Assembly (NCBI GenBank): GCA_922989275.2 | Contig: OV277860.1 | Coordinates: 45,826,400-45,890,399, forward strand | Reading direction: 5' to 3' | Source: Gari tellinella | Taxonomy: Eukaryota > Mollusca > Bivalvia > Cardiida > Psammobiidae | Length of the DNA stretch: 64,000 nucleotides | Shown: piece after piece, positions 1-11,700 of the stretch | Layout of the letters: each line of letters begins with the position of its first letter | How positions within the stretch are numbered: position 1 is the first letter of the stretch | Position numbers and translations under genes: made by a program | The notes under the pieces: model-generated | Told to the model about the DNA's origin: nothing | Database searches by the model: none | What the model saw: only the letters and a program-made list of their open reading frames with translations

Positions 1-142
1 GGTTCCGGTTAAGAGGGGTTTAACTATATACACTATACATTCGATTGTTTATAGATTTGAAAAAGTCTCTACCATGCTATGGCGATAGTCATAGCAGGTA
101 GAGAGAAGTAATTGTTTTGCTAGGAATAAACTGTTTTGTCGA

Positions 143-388
143 TACAGTGGAGAATACGTTGTTCTTTCCCGTTTAAACGAAACGGAAAGCAAACGCAAAA
201 CACTAAATCGTAGAAAAGTGCAACCTTTGGACAATTCTGATAATTCATGTTTATCTTGGTGGCAGACAGTTTGGAGCCTGATCAGACACCGGGTTATCCG
301 GCGTCTTATCTGGCTCCATACTGTTTGCAATAGAAATAATAGATATAGCGTAAACGCGTTTATTGGGAAAGAATAACGTTTTCTCCAA
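143..388 (+). repeat. Family A MITE
   Basis: It starts TACAGTGGAGAATACG and has the CGTTTATTGGGAAAGAATAA right side; the last bases of the right end are mutated. The central dyad is at about 262-330 with a few mismatches. Confidence 0.8.
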
Positions 389-598
389 AGTTTCCTATAG
401 TATATCGCTATTAGTAAAATATCATTTTGTCTAATAAAAATTGCAGCAAATTTGTGGGTCGACATAAAATGATAATATTATCCCAAATAACGCAATGAAC
501 TTTTTGTGTACATAAATTATGGCCTGAATTATTACTTTTCTACTTGAGTGTTCTTTGTGCAGATTTTTTTGTTTCGTCCAAAAGAACATGGTGGCCAA

Positions 599-797
599 TT
601 TACGAAACGTCGTACGACAAAACGGTCATAATGTCAAATTCTAAAATTCTCAATTATTTATCTCCGTCTAATCCTGTCTTTTCAAGACGATTCCAAAGAG
701 ATGTCACAAGACAGGATTAGACGGAGAAATAATATATTATACGTATTTTAATGTTTAGACTTACGGCCGTTTTTGTCGTACGACGTTTCGTAAAACG
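599..797. repeat. Family H foldback element
   Basis: The ends TACGAAACGTCGTACGACAA and its inverse are near-perfect. A second inverted pair inside (GTCTAATCCTGTCTT) folds around CAAGACGATTCC. Confidence 0.8.
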
Positions 798-799
798 GA

Positions 800-1440
800 C
801 CCCTGTTTCTGTCTAGAAGCGTTCAGTTTTTCGGAGATTTAGATATTTCATTATGCGACGACAAATGCAGTAATGTTACATTGTAGACATCATTCCATGC
901 ATATAACAACATATTACAGGACAACAACATGGACTGCATCCATGCACATAGGAGTAAGAGTCCATCAAAAGCAAAATGTTTTTTATTCCCAATTCTGACC
1001 TTAACCTTTTAGCTACAGGCCGTCTTCTCTAGACGAACATTTATGCTAATTTATCTCGTGCATCATAAGGTTAAAGCCCCTCAAAGAAAATATTAAGTTA
1101 TCGATTTGACCTTTTGACCCCGGACCTCATAAGACCTAATTTTGTGCAAAACACACCGTATACGTACGTTAGAAAATTTTCTTCTTGTTTTAAAAATCCG
1201 TATCACGGGTGGCCAACTAGGTATTACAATAAAATATCTAGACAACTTGTATGGGTATTATAACACATTTGTTTTGATACGAAGGCAACTGGTTTGTCGT
1301 AGACAAACATTTGTTACTGTATACACTGATTTCGAAGCAATACAAATTTGTTATAATACCTTATAGGTTATCGTTGCAATACTGCCATGAGTTCAGTAAA
1401 AAAATCGATGGCCGTCGACGACTATCGATTGCCAGTTGGT
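800..1440. other. Unassigned flank
   Basis: I see no gene. Parts near 1085-1130 share the 'ttgacc...cccggac' wording seen again at 1800-2040. Confidence 0.4.
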
Positions 1441-1453
1441 TACCAGTCTGAAA

Positions 1454-1690
1454 TACAGTGGAGAAAACGTTATTCTTCCGTTCAAACGCAAACGCATTGC
1501 AATGAAAAATAGAAAATGACATTTTTTGACAATTCTAACAACCAGTTTTAATTCTGAGTGGCAGACAATTTGAAGCCTGATCAGACGCCGGGTTACCCTG
1601 CGTCTGATCTGGCTCCAAACTGTTTGCAAGGAAAATAATGGTTTAAACGTAACCGGTTATATTTGGAAAGAAAATGTTTTCTCAACTGTA
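1454..1690 (+). repeat. Family A MITE, decayed
   Basis: TACAGTGGAGAAAACG at the left and TTTTCTCAACTGTA at the right with the usual dyad between. Its left flank resembles the flank of a decayed A copy at 32262, so both sit in another older repeat. Confidence 0.75.
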
Positions 1691-1799
1691 CTCTGCACGC
1701 TGCGCACGGGGCACAAACTGCTAACCTAAACAGCCAACAGTGGTTATTGAACGCGCTTCAGTTTGATGATAATACGTAGTACGTTAGCCTCCCGTGATC

Positions 1800-2040
1800 C
1801 GTGCATTTTGGTGTAATTAGAGTTAGAGCCCGGACAAGACAAAATATCCCACCTGTTGACCTTTTATTCAAAATTGGGACATTGACCTGGATTTCGTGCA
1901 TTGTATTCACTACAAGGATAGTTTAGCTATGTTATTTCAAAATCCATCCATGCACGATAGACTTGGAGCCCGGACAAGATTTTGACCGATGACACGAGAC
2001 TGTGACCTTGACTTTTCGGATACGAGCCCGTGCCTTAATC
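1800..2040 (+). repeat. Two degenerate tandem units of about 140 bp
   Basis: GAGCCCGGACAAGA recurs at about 1826 and 1965, each followed by a TTGACC motif. Such 'ttgacctt' repeats are common in molluscan DNA. Confidence 0.5.
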
Positions 2041-2446
2041 GCGACCCATCATCTTATAAGTATATACATGTATAGGGAGAGTTCTTTGAAATACTTAGAC
2101 ATAATGGGTTAATACAAGGTTGACTGTAGCCACATCCCTGTCCAGTTTGCACGCACCAGGTATACTGAAATCATAGTGTTTTAATATGAATCGACACCAA
2201 AATATAATATGACAGTCAACATTCTGTTAGACCATGACTGCAAATAGAAGATAATTATACTGGATGGACAGAAGCTAAATTGACAGCAACAACAATGCAG
2301 AAAGGTAGTATGGGTACTTAATTAATTATTCAATTTCTGTATTAAGCAGTCAATTATTTTACAGATCACATTGCTTCTTTAGTTAGCAGTCGCTTATCAC
2401 ATTTTCATTGTATGCGTAGGGAGATAAAGAGAAAAACTCGCCCGAT

Positions 2447-2469
2447 CACGTGATAGCAGGGCTTATAAA
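2447..2469 (+). promoter_or_regulatory. Possible core promoter of the transporter gene
   Basis: An E-box CACGTG lies at 2447-2452 and a TATAAA at 2464-2469. A TATA box here predicts transcription starting near 2490-2500, downstream of ATG 2485 and upstream of ATG 2521, which agrees with the better start context at 2521. The motifs are short and could be chance; an upstream non-coding exon is not excluded. Confidence 0.35.
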
Positions 2470-2520
2470 GTAGTTACCATACTGATGTTTATTGGTGGCC
2501 AACAAGGAATTGATAAAAAT

Positions 2521-2707
2521 ATGGCACGTTCGGAATTTAGAGACGGATGGCCTTTCATTGTTGCAAACTTCTTTACTTTTTTTCTTTCTGATGGGATACC
2601 GTTTTCATTCGGTGTTATCCTTGTTGAGTTCCTCGATGAATTTGGGAGCAGCAGAGTTTCTACAGCCTTGATTGGTTCCATTATGAGTGGGACTTTGTGT
2701 ATATTAG
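2521..2707 (+). CDS. Transporter exon 1 (residues 1-63)
   Basis: It encodes the short cytoplasmic start, segment 1 with the DGW remnant of the MCT motif, and most of segment 2 (STALIGSIMSG). The donor is G|GTACAT at 2708; the split codon is glycine 63. An in-frame stop at 2425 bounds the frame upstream. Confidence 0.85.
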
Positions 2708-5700
2708 GTACATTTTCGTAGTTTTGTATTATATTTCTAACATAAATTAAACACGTTCAACGTCCATTCGATGATATTAACATTCATACTGGTATGTTCC
2801 TAAAACTATTTATTGATATTCGAAATCACGCTCAAATTACAAAATGCCACTATTTCAAGCAGTAGGCAAAAACAATTAAATAACAAGCCAATTGTCGTAT
2901 TAAAAACAACAACAGAGATAGTAAATTTCCTCAAAGAGAGCTTATTATAGGTATACAGAAATGAACATTTTGTAAGGAGACATATCATAAAAATGATATA
3001 GTAAAATGCGGAGTTCTTGCAAGTTTCCTTTGATATTACGTAACAGTCAGTGAAATATTCCCTCGTACACAATTTCATACGTCAATTTCACTAATTTGCT
3101 CTTACCGAACCCGAACAGGCAAATATATATATGTAGGAAACAATGAGTAATGACAACATTCGTGAGAGACTAAATTTCAGGGTTCCAGATAAGGGGGGGG
3201 GGGTATTCTGAACAAATCCAACATTTTCTCACTTATACAGAACCAAATCCTATGGTGTTACTACTCATTAGAATCGTCTCTTCAAGACGATTCTAATGAG
3301 TAGTGACACCATAGGGTTTAATGCAGAAATAACAATTGAATGTTAAATACTCCCCTTATCTAGATCCCTGGACTAATCCTACAGAGGTATTGCTTCGATA
3401 TATATTGTATAATCTCTCTATTAAGACCACTAAATGGTAGGCTAATTGATTGTATAAAAGACAAGTGTCAGCTTAAAGCAAAGTGAATGTATAATAAAAA
3501 AAATCCTAAAGGAGCTTTCTGTTCTACTGTCATCTTGCTTTAAGCAGTCACCTGTCGTAAACACATATCAATTAACATATTTAAGGGGCCGCAATAGAGA
3601 GGTTCTACTATAATCAATCCTGTACTATGCGATCACTTAGACGTTGGTGTAAATGTACAGTGGAGAAGACAGATACTTACTATTTCCCGTTTAAACGCAA
3701 GCGGAACGCAATCACAATTCATTAAAATGTAGAAAATGTCATACTTTTGAATTTTCTAGCTATTAGTGGCAATTATTTTGGAGCAAGATCAGACATCGGA
3801 TCACACAGCGTCTGATCTTGCTCCGAATTGTATTACACTTTGCATAACTGTTTTTTAGCATATTCGTTTTTTGTGACCGAATAACGTCTTCTCCGTTATA
3901 GCCTAGATACAACATGTAACAGCTTAATGCAGGATAAAAATCCTATTTCATGCGCCTATATTAATCGGTGAACTGTCTGACAAAAAACGTAAGGTTTTTC
4001 GCTGAATAGTTAGTGGGAACAAGTAATTTATGTTGTGTTTGGTTTCTTTGTCGGACAATTTCGGTTTTCGGTTTCAGAGACATGCATAATTTAGATTTTT
4101 TCTTTCAAACTGTAGAACGATATCGTTTTCATTAAAACAGTATCAGATGGTATCGCTGAAATACCATATATCTTATAAAATAGAGATTGAGTGTATCACT
4201 CTACATACTCTAGGTTCACTCTAGTATATCACTATACCCTAGCTTTAGGACCCCAAAAGAGATCGAGACAATGTCGGTCAATATCGGTAAATCTATAGTG
4301 AGCGATCTTCCATTGTCGTCAACGGACAACCCCTTCCGAATTATGCTACGGTTAGCTTTTCCCTGATAAAATATCTCCCGGGTGTAGTTCAATAGAACGG
4401 CTATACAGATAGCTTCTATAGCGAAGTGGAAGAGCGCACGCTAATAAATACACAATATTAAGAACCTTCTATGATTTGTTTGTTTGACTATATATTTTGT
4501 AGATTGGGCCAGTGCCATGCCCTTGCTACAATTAAGGTCATGCATGTAGATGAAAACTGGTCATTAATAAAATAAATGTATATTTGCTGAAAAGCTTTTG
4601 GCCTCTTCAGTTGAAATAATTTAGCCCAATCTTCTTGAAAATGGTCACTTTGACAAACGTAAGCAATATATAACTATTGTTATTTAAAGGAGGTCAATAA
4701 AATAAAGATAAAGGTTCTACACACTTTAAGAGCCATAATTTAGCTTCAAACTAATAAAACATTCATATAATTATCACCTTGGTCTAGACGCTGTAATAAT
4801 AACGGACAACATGCAGTCAAAAAGGAGCAGACGAAAACTTTTAGCAGACGATATTGCAGCCGTGGAAAGTTTGGACATAATTACCATGCTTCGAGAACAA
4901 TGTTCAAACATCGTTCAACACTTGATATTTTCAGGCCCTTTGGTGGGATCTCTGGTTGATAAATTTGGCAGTAGAATGCTTATTATCACTGGCTCGTTGA
5001 TTTCCTTTACCAGCTTTCTTACGAGTGCTTTTGTCAAGTCATTACCAGTAATGTGCCTTACTTATGGCCTTCTCGGAGGTAAGCAAGACTAAAGTATAAT
5101 TCATGGCTGCTATACGTTGATCTGGAGAAATCCTAAGATTTCCTTATTAATGACTTACAGCAGTTTGACAGTAAGGCAGAAAGCGCATTCAGGCGCATTC
5201 TGTTTTACTTCCAACCTTCTTTAAGCTACCATCTGCTAGGATAAAAATACGAAGATTAAGGAAAAATCCGGAGAAATAACAGCCCTGTTATTTAACAAAA
5301 TATGAATTAACTTTTTTTTTTTTACTAAAGGCGACTGTAACAGGGCTACCATATCTCCGGATTTTGTCCTAAATCTTCGGATTTTTTCTACTACATAATA
5401 GCTTCAATCAGGCTGAAAGTAAAGCAGAATGCGCTTTAAGGCGCATTTGCTATACTTCCAGCCTGATTTAAGCAGCCACATGTCTAAAAACTAGAAACAG
5501 GCGATGGGGTAAAGGTACGGTTCATAAAATCGCACTTGAAAAATGCAAATTTGGAACATGTCAACGTATGGTAGCCCTGTTGCAATGGTCTTGTATTACA
5601 CCAACTTATATCTCTTACACCCATACACTGCAATATCATAATTTCCTTTTAATATTTGTCGTCTGCTTTTATTTCGAAAACTTGAATTGTATGTTAATTG

Positions 5701-8700
5701 ACTAAGAAAATTATAATTCTTATTTTTATAATCCTTATTTTACCAGAATTATCACAGAGGAATTGTGCATTCAAAAGCACTTCACATGAAATTATATACA
5801 TGTATAATTATACTTACAAAGTGAGAAAAGACAAATAACTATATTTACAATAAGTAAGGAATGCTTTTTCTGTAAGAAAATTAAGCTATTTGCTATAAGC
5901 ATTGTATGTCAATTTTTATGGAACAAAACCATCGTATCGTATGAAAATTAAGAAAAGTATCATAAGTATATAAAATAGAAAAGCAATATCGTAACGAGTG
6001 TCGAACGATTTGGATCGTTTTAAGACACCGCCTTACTTGGCGTGAGATAAGAATGTACATGACTTGCAATTGACCAATGTAAGAGCGGTAAGGCAGTTAA
6101 TGGGTTCAACCAAACAGATGTACATTTTACACTTCCCGGATAAATGCACACGAGGGCCTCACGTTTCGCATTTGACATCAAATAGCATGTGCAAGTACAG
6201 AAAATGGTCCCTACAAATGTAAATGGTATTTAAGTATTCGACAACATAAGGATGTATTTAAATCAGACGCATGGTACATGAGAATTCCAAGCATAAGGGA
6301 ACTGGAACATTTTCATATCTAATTAGTACTGTCCTTTTGCATTTCTTTAAGTCTGTCTAATGGCAATTGTAATTTATATTTCAGGCATTGGTTTTTCCCT
6401 TTTGTGGCTACCTGGTGAAGCTTGTGTTATAAAAAACTTCAACCAGATGCGCTCATTTGCCTGTGGAATAGCAAACTGTGGCAATGGTAATACGTTTCAA
6501 TACATAGTAATCTACCATACGTGTGATTTTACCCATTTACTACCATATGAAGATGTTTGAAGGTTTTACTACATATTTCTATTTTAAAACAATGACTCTC
6601 TGGGCAGGGTCATTTGACCCTCAGGGACGAAATATGAACAATATTGATAAATAGCATGTAGATGATGCTTTGTGTCAAGTATCTTAGCTAACGGTCTTGT
6701 GGTTTCAGACAAGAATAGTTTTTAAGTTTTTTTTTATTGAAACGATCCTTTTTAAAAGCTCCTGTAACCTTGAAATGTAAAAGACTGGAATCTTTTTAAC
6801 AGCATTAAAAGAAGATTCTATAATGATAATGTCAAGTTTGAAAAAAAATCCAACCATTAGTTTAGGGGAAGATGTCATTTTAAGAAATTATTGATGACGA
6901 AAAGACGGACGATCGAACGGGCAGTGAACGGACGTGTACAGCGCGATAAAAATAGATAACTCACTTCGGCACTATGTGCCAGGTGACCTAAATGAATAAG
7001 AGGGCGATGGCTCTAATTACGCTCATCTAAGGATCTTGAACATAGTCTGACTGGAGGTCTGAAGAGGTTTGAAGATTATGTAAAACTGTATATGATGCTT
7101 CGTGCCAAATGTCTAAACTCAGTGAACTGTTGTTTCAGACAAGAAGACTTTTGAAGATTTCATTGAAATAATCCATTTTACCTTCTGTGTCTAAGATATG
7201 CAATGAAACTATTTAAAACAACGTTGAAATAGAATTATAGAAAGAACATTCCTGCCAAGTTTGGTAAAAACCCACTCAGAAGTTTAAGAGAAGCTATTGT
7301 AACGTGTACCGGGTATGTTTAACTCAAACTGACTAAACCACAAAAAGGGGTACAAGACATTTAATTTTCCTCGGGGCTACCTAGCCTATGATTTACAAAC
7401 AAAACCACCGAAACCCAATATTTGGGTTAGAGGTTTAAAACAGGACAATATATATACAGAGTATTAATAAAATAAATGAAACAGGCTATCTGCCTCTGAA
7501 TTAATCAATGACAAAACCAATAATTAGTACCAATAACTAAAGAAAACGTTGCCGGTTATTTCTACCTGGAACCTCAATTATGGTTCCAAACCAGAAATGA
7601 TGACTTCAGACCACAAAATCCGACCTGGAGTCGATTTTGTTCCCAGAGCTATACATTTTGATCTCAGACACACTAGCACGGTCTGAGCACCTCCAAACCT
7701 GCTTAGGTATTGGTGGACATAGCTCTACGTAACCTAGATCTACTAACTGTTTAGATCTAACTCTGAAGTAAGTCTCAAACTAAATATTGGGAAGTGACGA
7801 CCCGGAGCTAGTTTTTGGTGTTTCTTCGCATTGCAATAATGCCTGAAGGTTCCAAAACACTTGTCCAAAGCCCTCGTTCTCCCACAATATTCACAAGTAA
7901 TAACTCTTCTGGATGTTAACTGGCCGGCTGGCAGAAACCTTCTGCCAAGATTGTAGAGCGACAGGGGTTTATATAACATTGGTTTGTACGTGGCGCCGCC
8001 TGGTTATGTTTGCCAGGAAATCATGGGAAGCTACTCTAGACAACTTCCTATCGCTTAACCGTTCTGAAAGCTCCCACTGATCAAAACATGATCAATAAAC
8101 AATATCACTATAAACTCAATGAATAAACAAATACTACATGTATTAGACGTACAAGCTTGGGCTGGGTAATCTTTCCGTAAAGTAACATTCCAAATAATTG
8201 ATATATCTACCTTTAAAAGAGTCTATTTGAAGCCGATTTCGAAATTCTGTATCTAATAACAAATGGCGTAATTAATTCAAGGGAGGTAACATTTGAAACC
8301 TTGGTAAACTATATATTTGTCACATTACCCACGCCTCCGGGTACAGTCGTCCCGACTGACAAAATATCACACCAAAGGTATAAAAAAACACTTCTTGATT
8401 TAATCATGTTGTAACCTAACATTTGTATGGAAACTTAAATAAAAAAAACTGCAAAAACAATTTGGAGCCTTGTAAACGAGACTTTGATCACAGTGTCCTC
8501 GTCTTTGGTTTTACTCCAGCATCTCAAAGTGTGTCTCGGGCAATATTAGCTGTTCAGGGCTGACTTTTTAAAATAGGAGTCAGTAAATGTGACTTGCCAC
8601 GCATATTAGCTTGGATGTTGTACCTGGGTTGTTCAAAGTCAAAACCTTGAGCCTGACCCTTTGAAATAATGTCCGAGTCATGTTTTGACGCACAAGGTTG

Positions 8701-11700
8701 CTGAGCAAAACAAGATTTCTGCTCCAGTAACGAAATTTCGTTTTGTAGCTTTGTCAGTTCAGCTGAGGTCTGAGGCTCCTGTAGTCTGACTTCTAGACTA
8801 AGCATTCTTTCATCAACATACTCGGAGTCCATTTTTATTGTGTGTGGGTAAGATATAACTGGTGTTTGTTATAGTCTTTATCCCACCGCTGCCACCAAAT
8901 TTTGTAACGTGTACCGGGTATGTTTAACTCAAACTGACTAAACCACAAAAAGGGGTACAAGACATTTAATTTTCCTCGGGGCTACCTAGCCTATGATTTA
9001 CAAACAAAACCACCGAAACCCAATATTTGGGTTAGAGGTTTAAAACAGGACAATATATATACAGAGTATTAATAAAATAAATGAAACAGGCTATCTGCCT
9101 CTGAATTAATCAATGACAAAACCAATAATTAGTACCAATAACTAAAGAAAACGTTGCCGGTTATTTCTACCTGGAACCTCAATTATGGTTCCAAACCAGA
9201 AATGATGACTTCAGACCACAAAATCCGACCTGGAGTCGATTTTGTTCCCAGAGCTATACATTTTGATCTCAGACACACTAGCACGGTCTGAGCACCTCCA
9301 AACCTGCTTAGGTATTGGTGGACATAGCTCTACGTAACCTAGATCTACTAACTGTTTAGATCTAACTCTGAAGTAAGTCTCAAACTAAATATTGGGAAGT
9401 GACGACCCGGAGCTAGTTTTTGGTGTTTCTTCGCATTGCAATAATGCCTGAAGGTTCCAAAACACTTGTCCAAAGCCCTCGTTCTCCCACAATATTCACA
9501 AGTAATAACTCTTCTGGATGTTAACTGGCCGGCTGGCAGAAACCTTCTGCCAAGATTGTAGAGCGACAGGGGTTTATATAACATTGGTTTGTACGTGGCG
9601 CCGCCTGGTTATGTTTGCCAGGAAATCATGGGAAGCTACTCTAGACAACTTCCTATCGCTTAACCGTTCTGAAAGCTCCCACTGATCAAAACATGATCAA
9701 TAAACAATATCACTATAAACTCAATGAATAAACAAATACTACATGTATTAGACGTACAAGCTTGGGCTGGGTAATCTTTCCGTAAAGTAACATTCCAAAT
9801 AATTGATATATCTACCTTTAAAAGAGTCTATTTGAAGCCGATTTCGAAATTCTGTATCTAATAACAAATGGCGTAATTAATTCAAGGGAGGTAACATTTG
9901 AAACCTTGGTAAACTATATATTTGTCACACTATCGTTAAAATATAAATTTTGTTGACGACAGACAGATGACGAACGACGGCCGTCGAACGATCAAAATAA
10001 ATGACCTTTGCACTGCGTGCCGGGTGGCTAACAACCAATACACGTTTTAGGACAAAACAATATTACACGTAGAATATTCAATATGTTTTTGTCTGCATAC
10101 GTGTATTGGATTCTTCTGTATTGGACCTCACACTAAAACGTGTTGTATAGGTATGTCTCTCTATGGAAATTATTTCATTATCATATGGCACTAAATGGCA
10201 GTAAATTCTACTTTTAAATTAATATTGGATAGGTATTGGGATATTTACGTTTAATATATTAATTAATAAACTCATCACTGAATATGGCTGGAGGATGACA
10301 TTGCTTATTGTGTCTGGAATATCACTAAACGGGATACCATTTGGACTTCTTATCGGATTACCTAAGACAAGTAACAGAAAAGAACAATGTCAACAAGAGA
10401 CGGAAAAAAGTATTATTAAACATACAGAGAGTGAAAGGGATGCTCTAACGTCAATGGTACATTCATTAAAGTGCATGATCCAAGAAAACCTACACCTACT
10501 GAAGACTAAAAGATGTTTCTTTCTCATGGCATCCAGCTTTTTCATGAGTCTAGCATTTATGATTCCATTCAGTCTATTGCCAGACCAGGTTACACAAAGT
10601 GGGTTGGGCAAATCTGATGCGGCGTGGCTAGTTTCATCAATGGGTTAGTATACTGGTTGGTTTGTTTGTAGTCACGTGCCTTTAAAAATGAAACATTTTT
10701 GATATACTAAAAGAACGCTTTATATTGACACTTGATATAACGGAATATTCCACATCCGATATGAGATGGCTTTGAATGCAACTAGTGTTAACCATTTTCT
10801 TATTTCACTCCAACTTTTCCATATTGCAAGTCTTAGTCCAATGAAGGATACAAGGGCAATTGCTGCATCTGTCGTTAAGAGATGTCCACGCTTCATATCT
10901 AACATGTTGCTTTACTGTTGTTAAACTTCGTTATAACTGGAAGTTAATTTCACGTGACATACATAGGGAGCGGGAGTTAAAATGGATAGAATGAACAATG
11001 GAAATAACATGTATTTTTAAGACGATTTAAGACTGCATATCAACGGATGCTCTAAGACTTGGTTAAACACAACACATCCGTACACATGCAGTACATTATA
11101 TATTGTTCTGATATCATTGCAGGAATATGTAGTACCATTGGACGATTATTGTTTGGATGGCTGGGAGACAAGGCATGCTGTTATAGGCGGGTTCTGTTTG
11201 AACTCATGATAATGGTACAGGGGATATCAATAGCACTGATGCCGCTATTGCCAGCATTTGAAACAAAACTAATCATGACCTGTGTGTATGGTTTATCATT
11301 TGGTAAGTAAACTCTGACCAGGGACGTGTAGAGCCAAATTAATATGAAGTGTTTACTGGTGGAAATATACAAGAAGTCTTACAAATAGGTGGCAATTCAA
11401 AATGTACCGGTATGAAGAACACCCTAATATGATCGATCAGCATTATTGTAATACTTTATAAAGCAATCGTCTGTCTTTGAAAACAGAATTGTTTACACTG
11501 AAGCTCACTTATAACGATTAAATATTGCTTAATACAACAAAACATCATTTACTGCATCCTTCTTTATTTAAATTGATTCCCGCCAGCTTAAAAATGTAAG
11601 TAAATATAACAAACAATTTGATAAGACGTCCGAATACTGGATTTTACCTGTAAATAAATACGAAAGACTCGAGCAGGAAACGCAACACAAACAATACACC

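Larger units (their letters stand above)
7298..9929 (-). mobile_element. Compact LTR retroelement in intron 3, antisense to the gene
   Basis: Two 1,027-bp direct repeats flank a 578-bp internal region. Each LTR starts TGTAACG and ends TTGTCACA, and CTAT at 7294-7297 and 9930-9933 is the target duplication. The primer-binding site and short reading frame show that the element reads on the minus strand, so the right LTR is its 5' LTR. No protease, reverse transcriptase or integrase is present, so it must be non-autonomous. The tRNA-Leu primer is a trait of Ty3-like elements such as Steamer of clams; kinship is inference. Confidence 0.9.
6600..10040 (+). repeat. Two-unit tandem repeat of about 430 bp, second unit split by the LTR element
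   Basis: Unit 1 is about 6600-7015. Unit 2 is 7016-7297 and resumes at 9934-10040. Shared landmarks are TTTCAGACAAGAA, AAGTTTG with a following run of A, and a GACGGACGA-like tail ending in a short G/C hairpin (CTTCGGCACTATGTGCC). The similar tails and the clean resumption after the LTR confirm the insertion edges. Confidence 0.7.

Noticed and set aside
2485..2520. Start codon at 2485 for the transporter
   Set aside because: The context is weak (C at -3, T at +4) and it lies only 16 bases after the TATAAA. ATG 2521 has a better context. It is not fully excluded.
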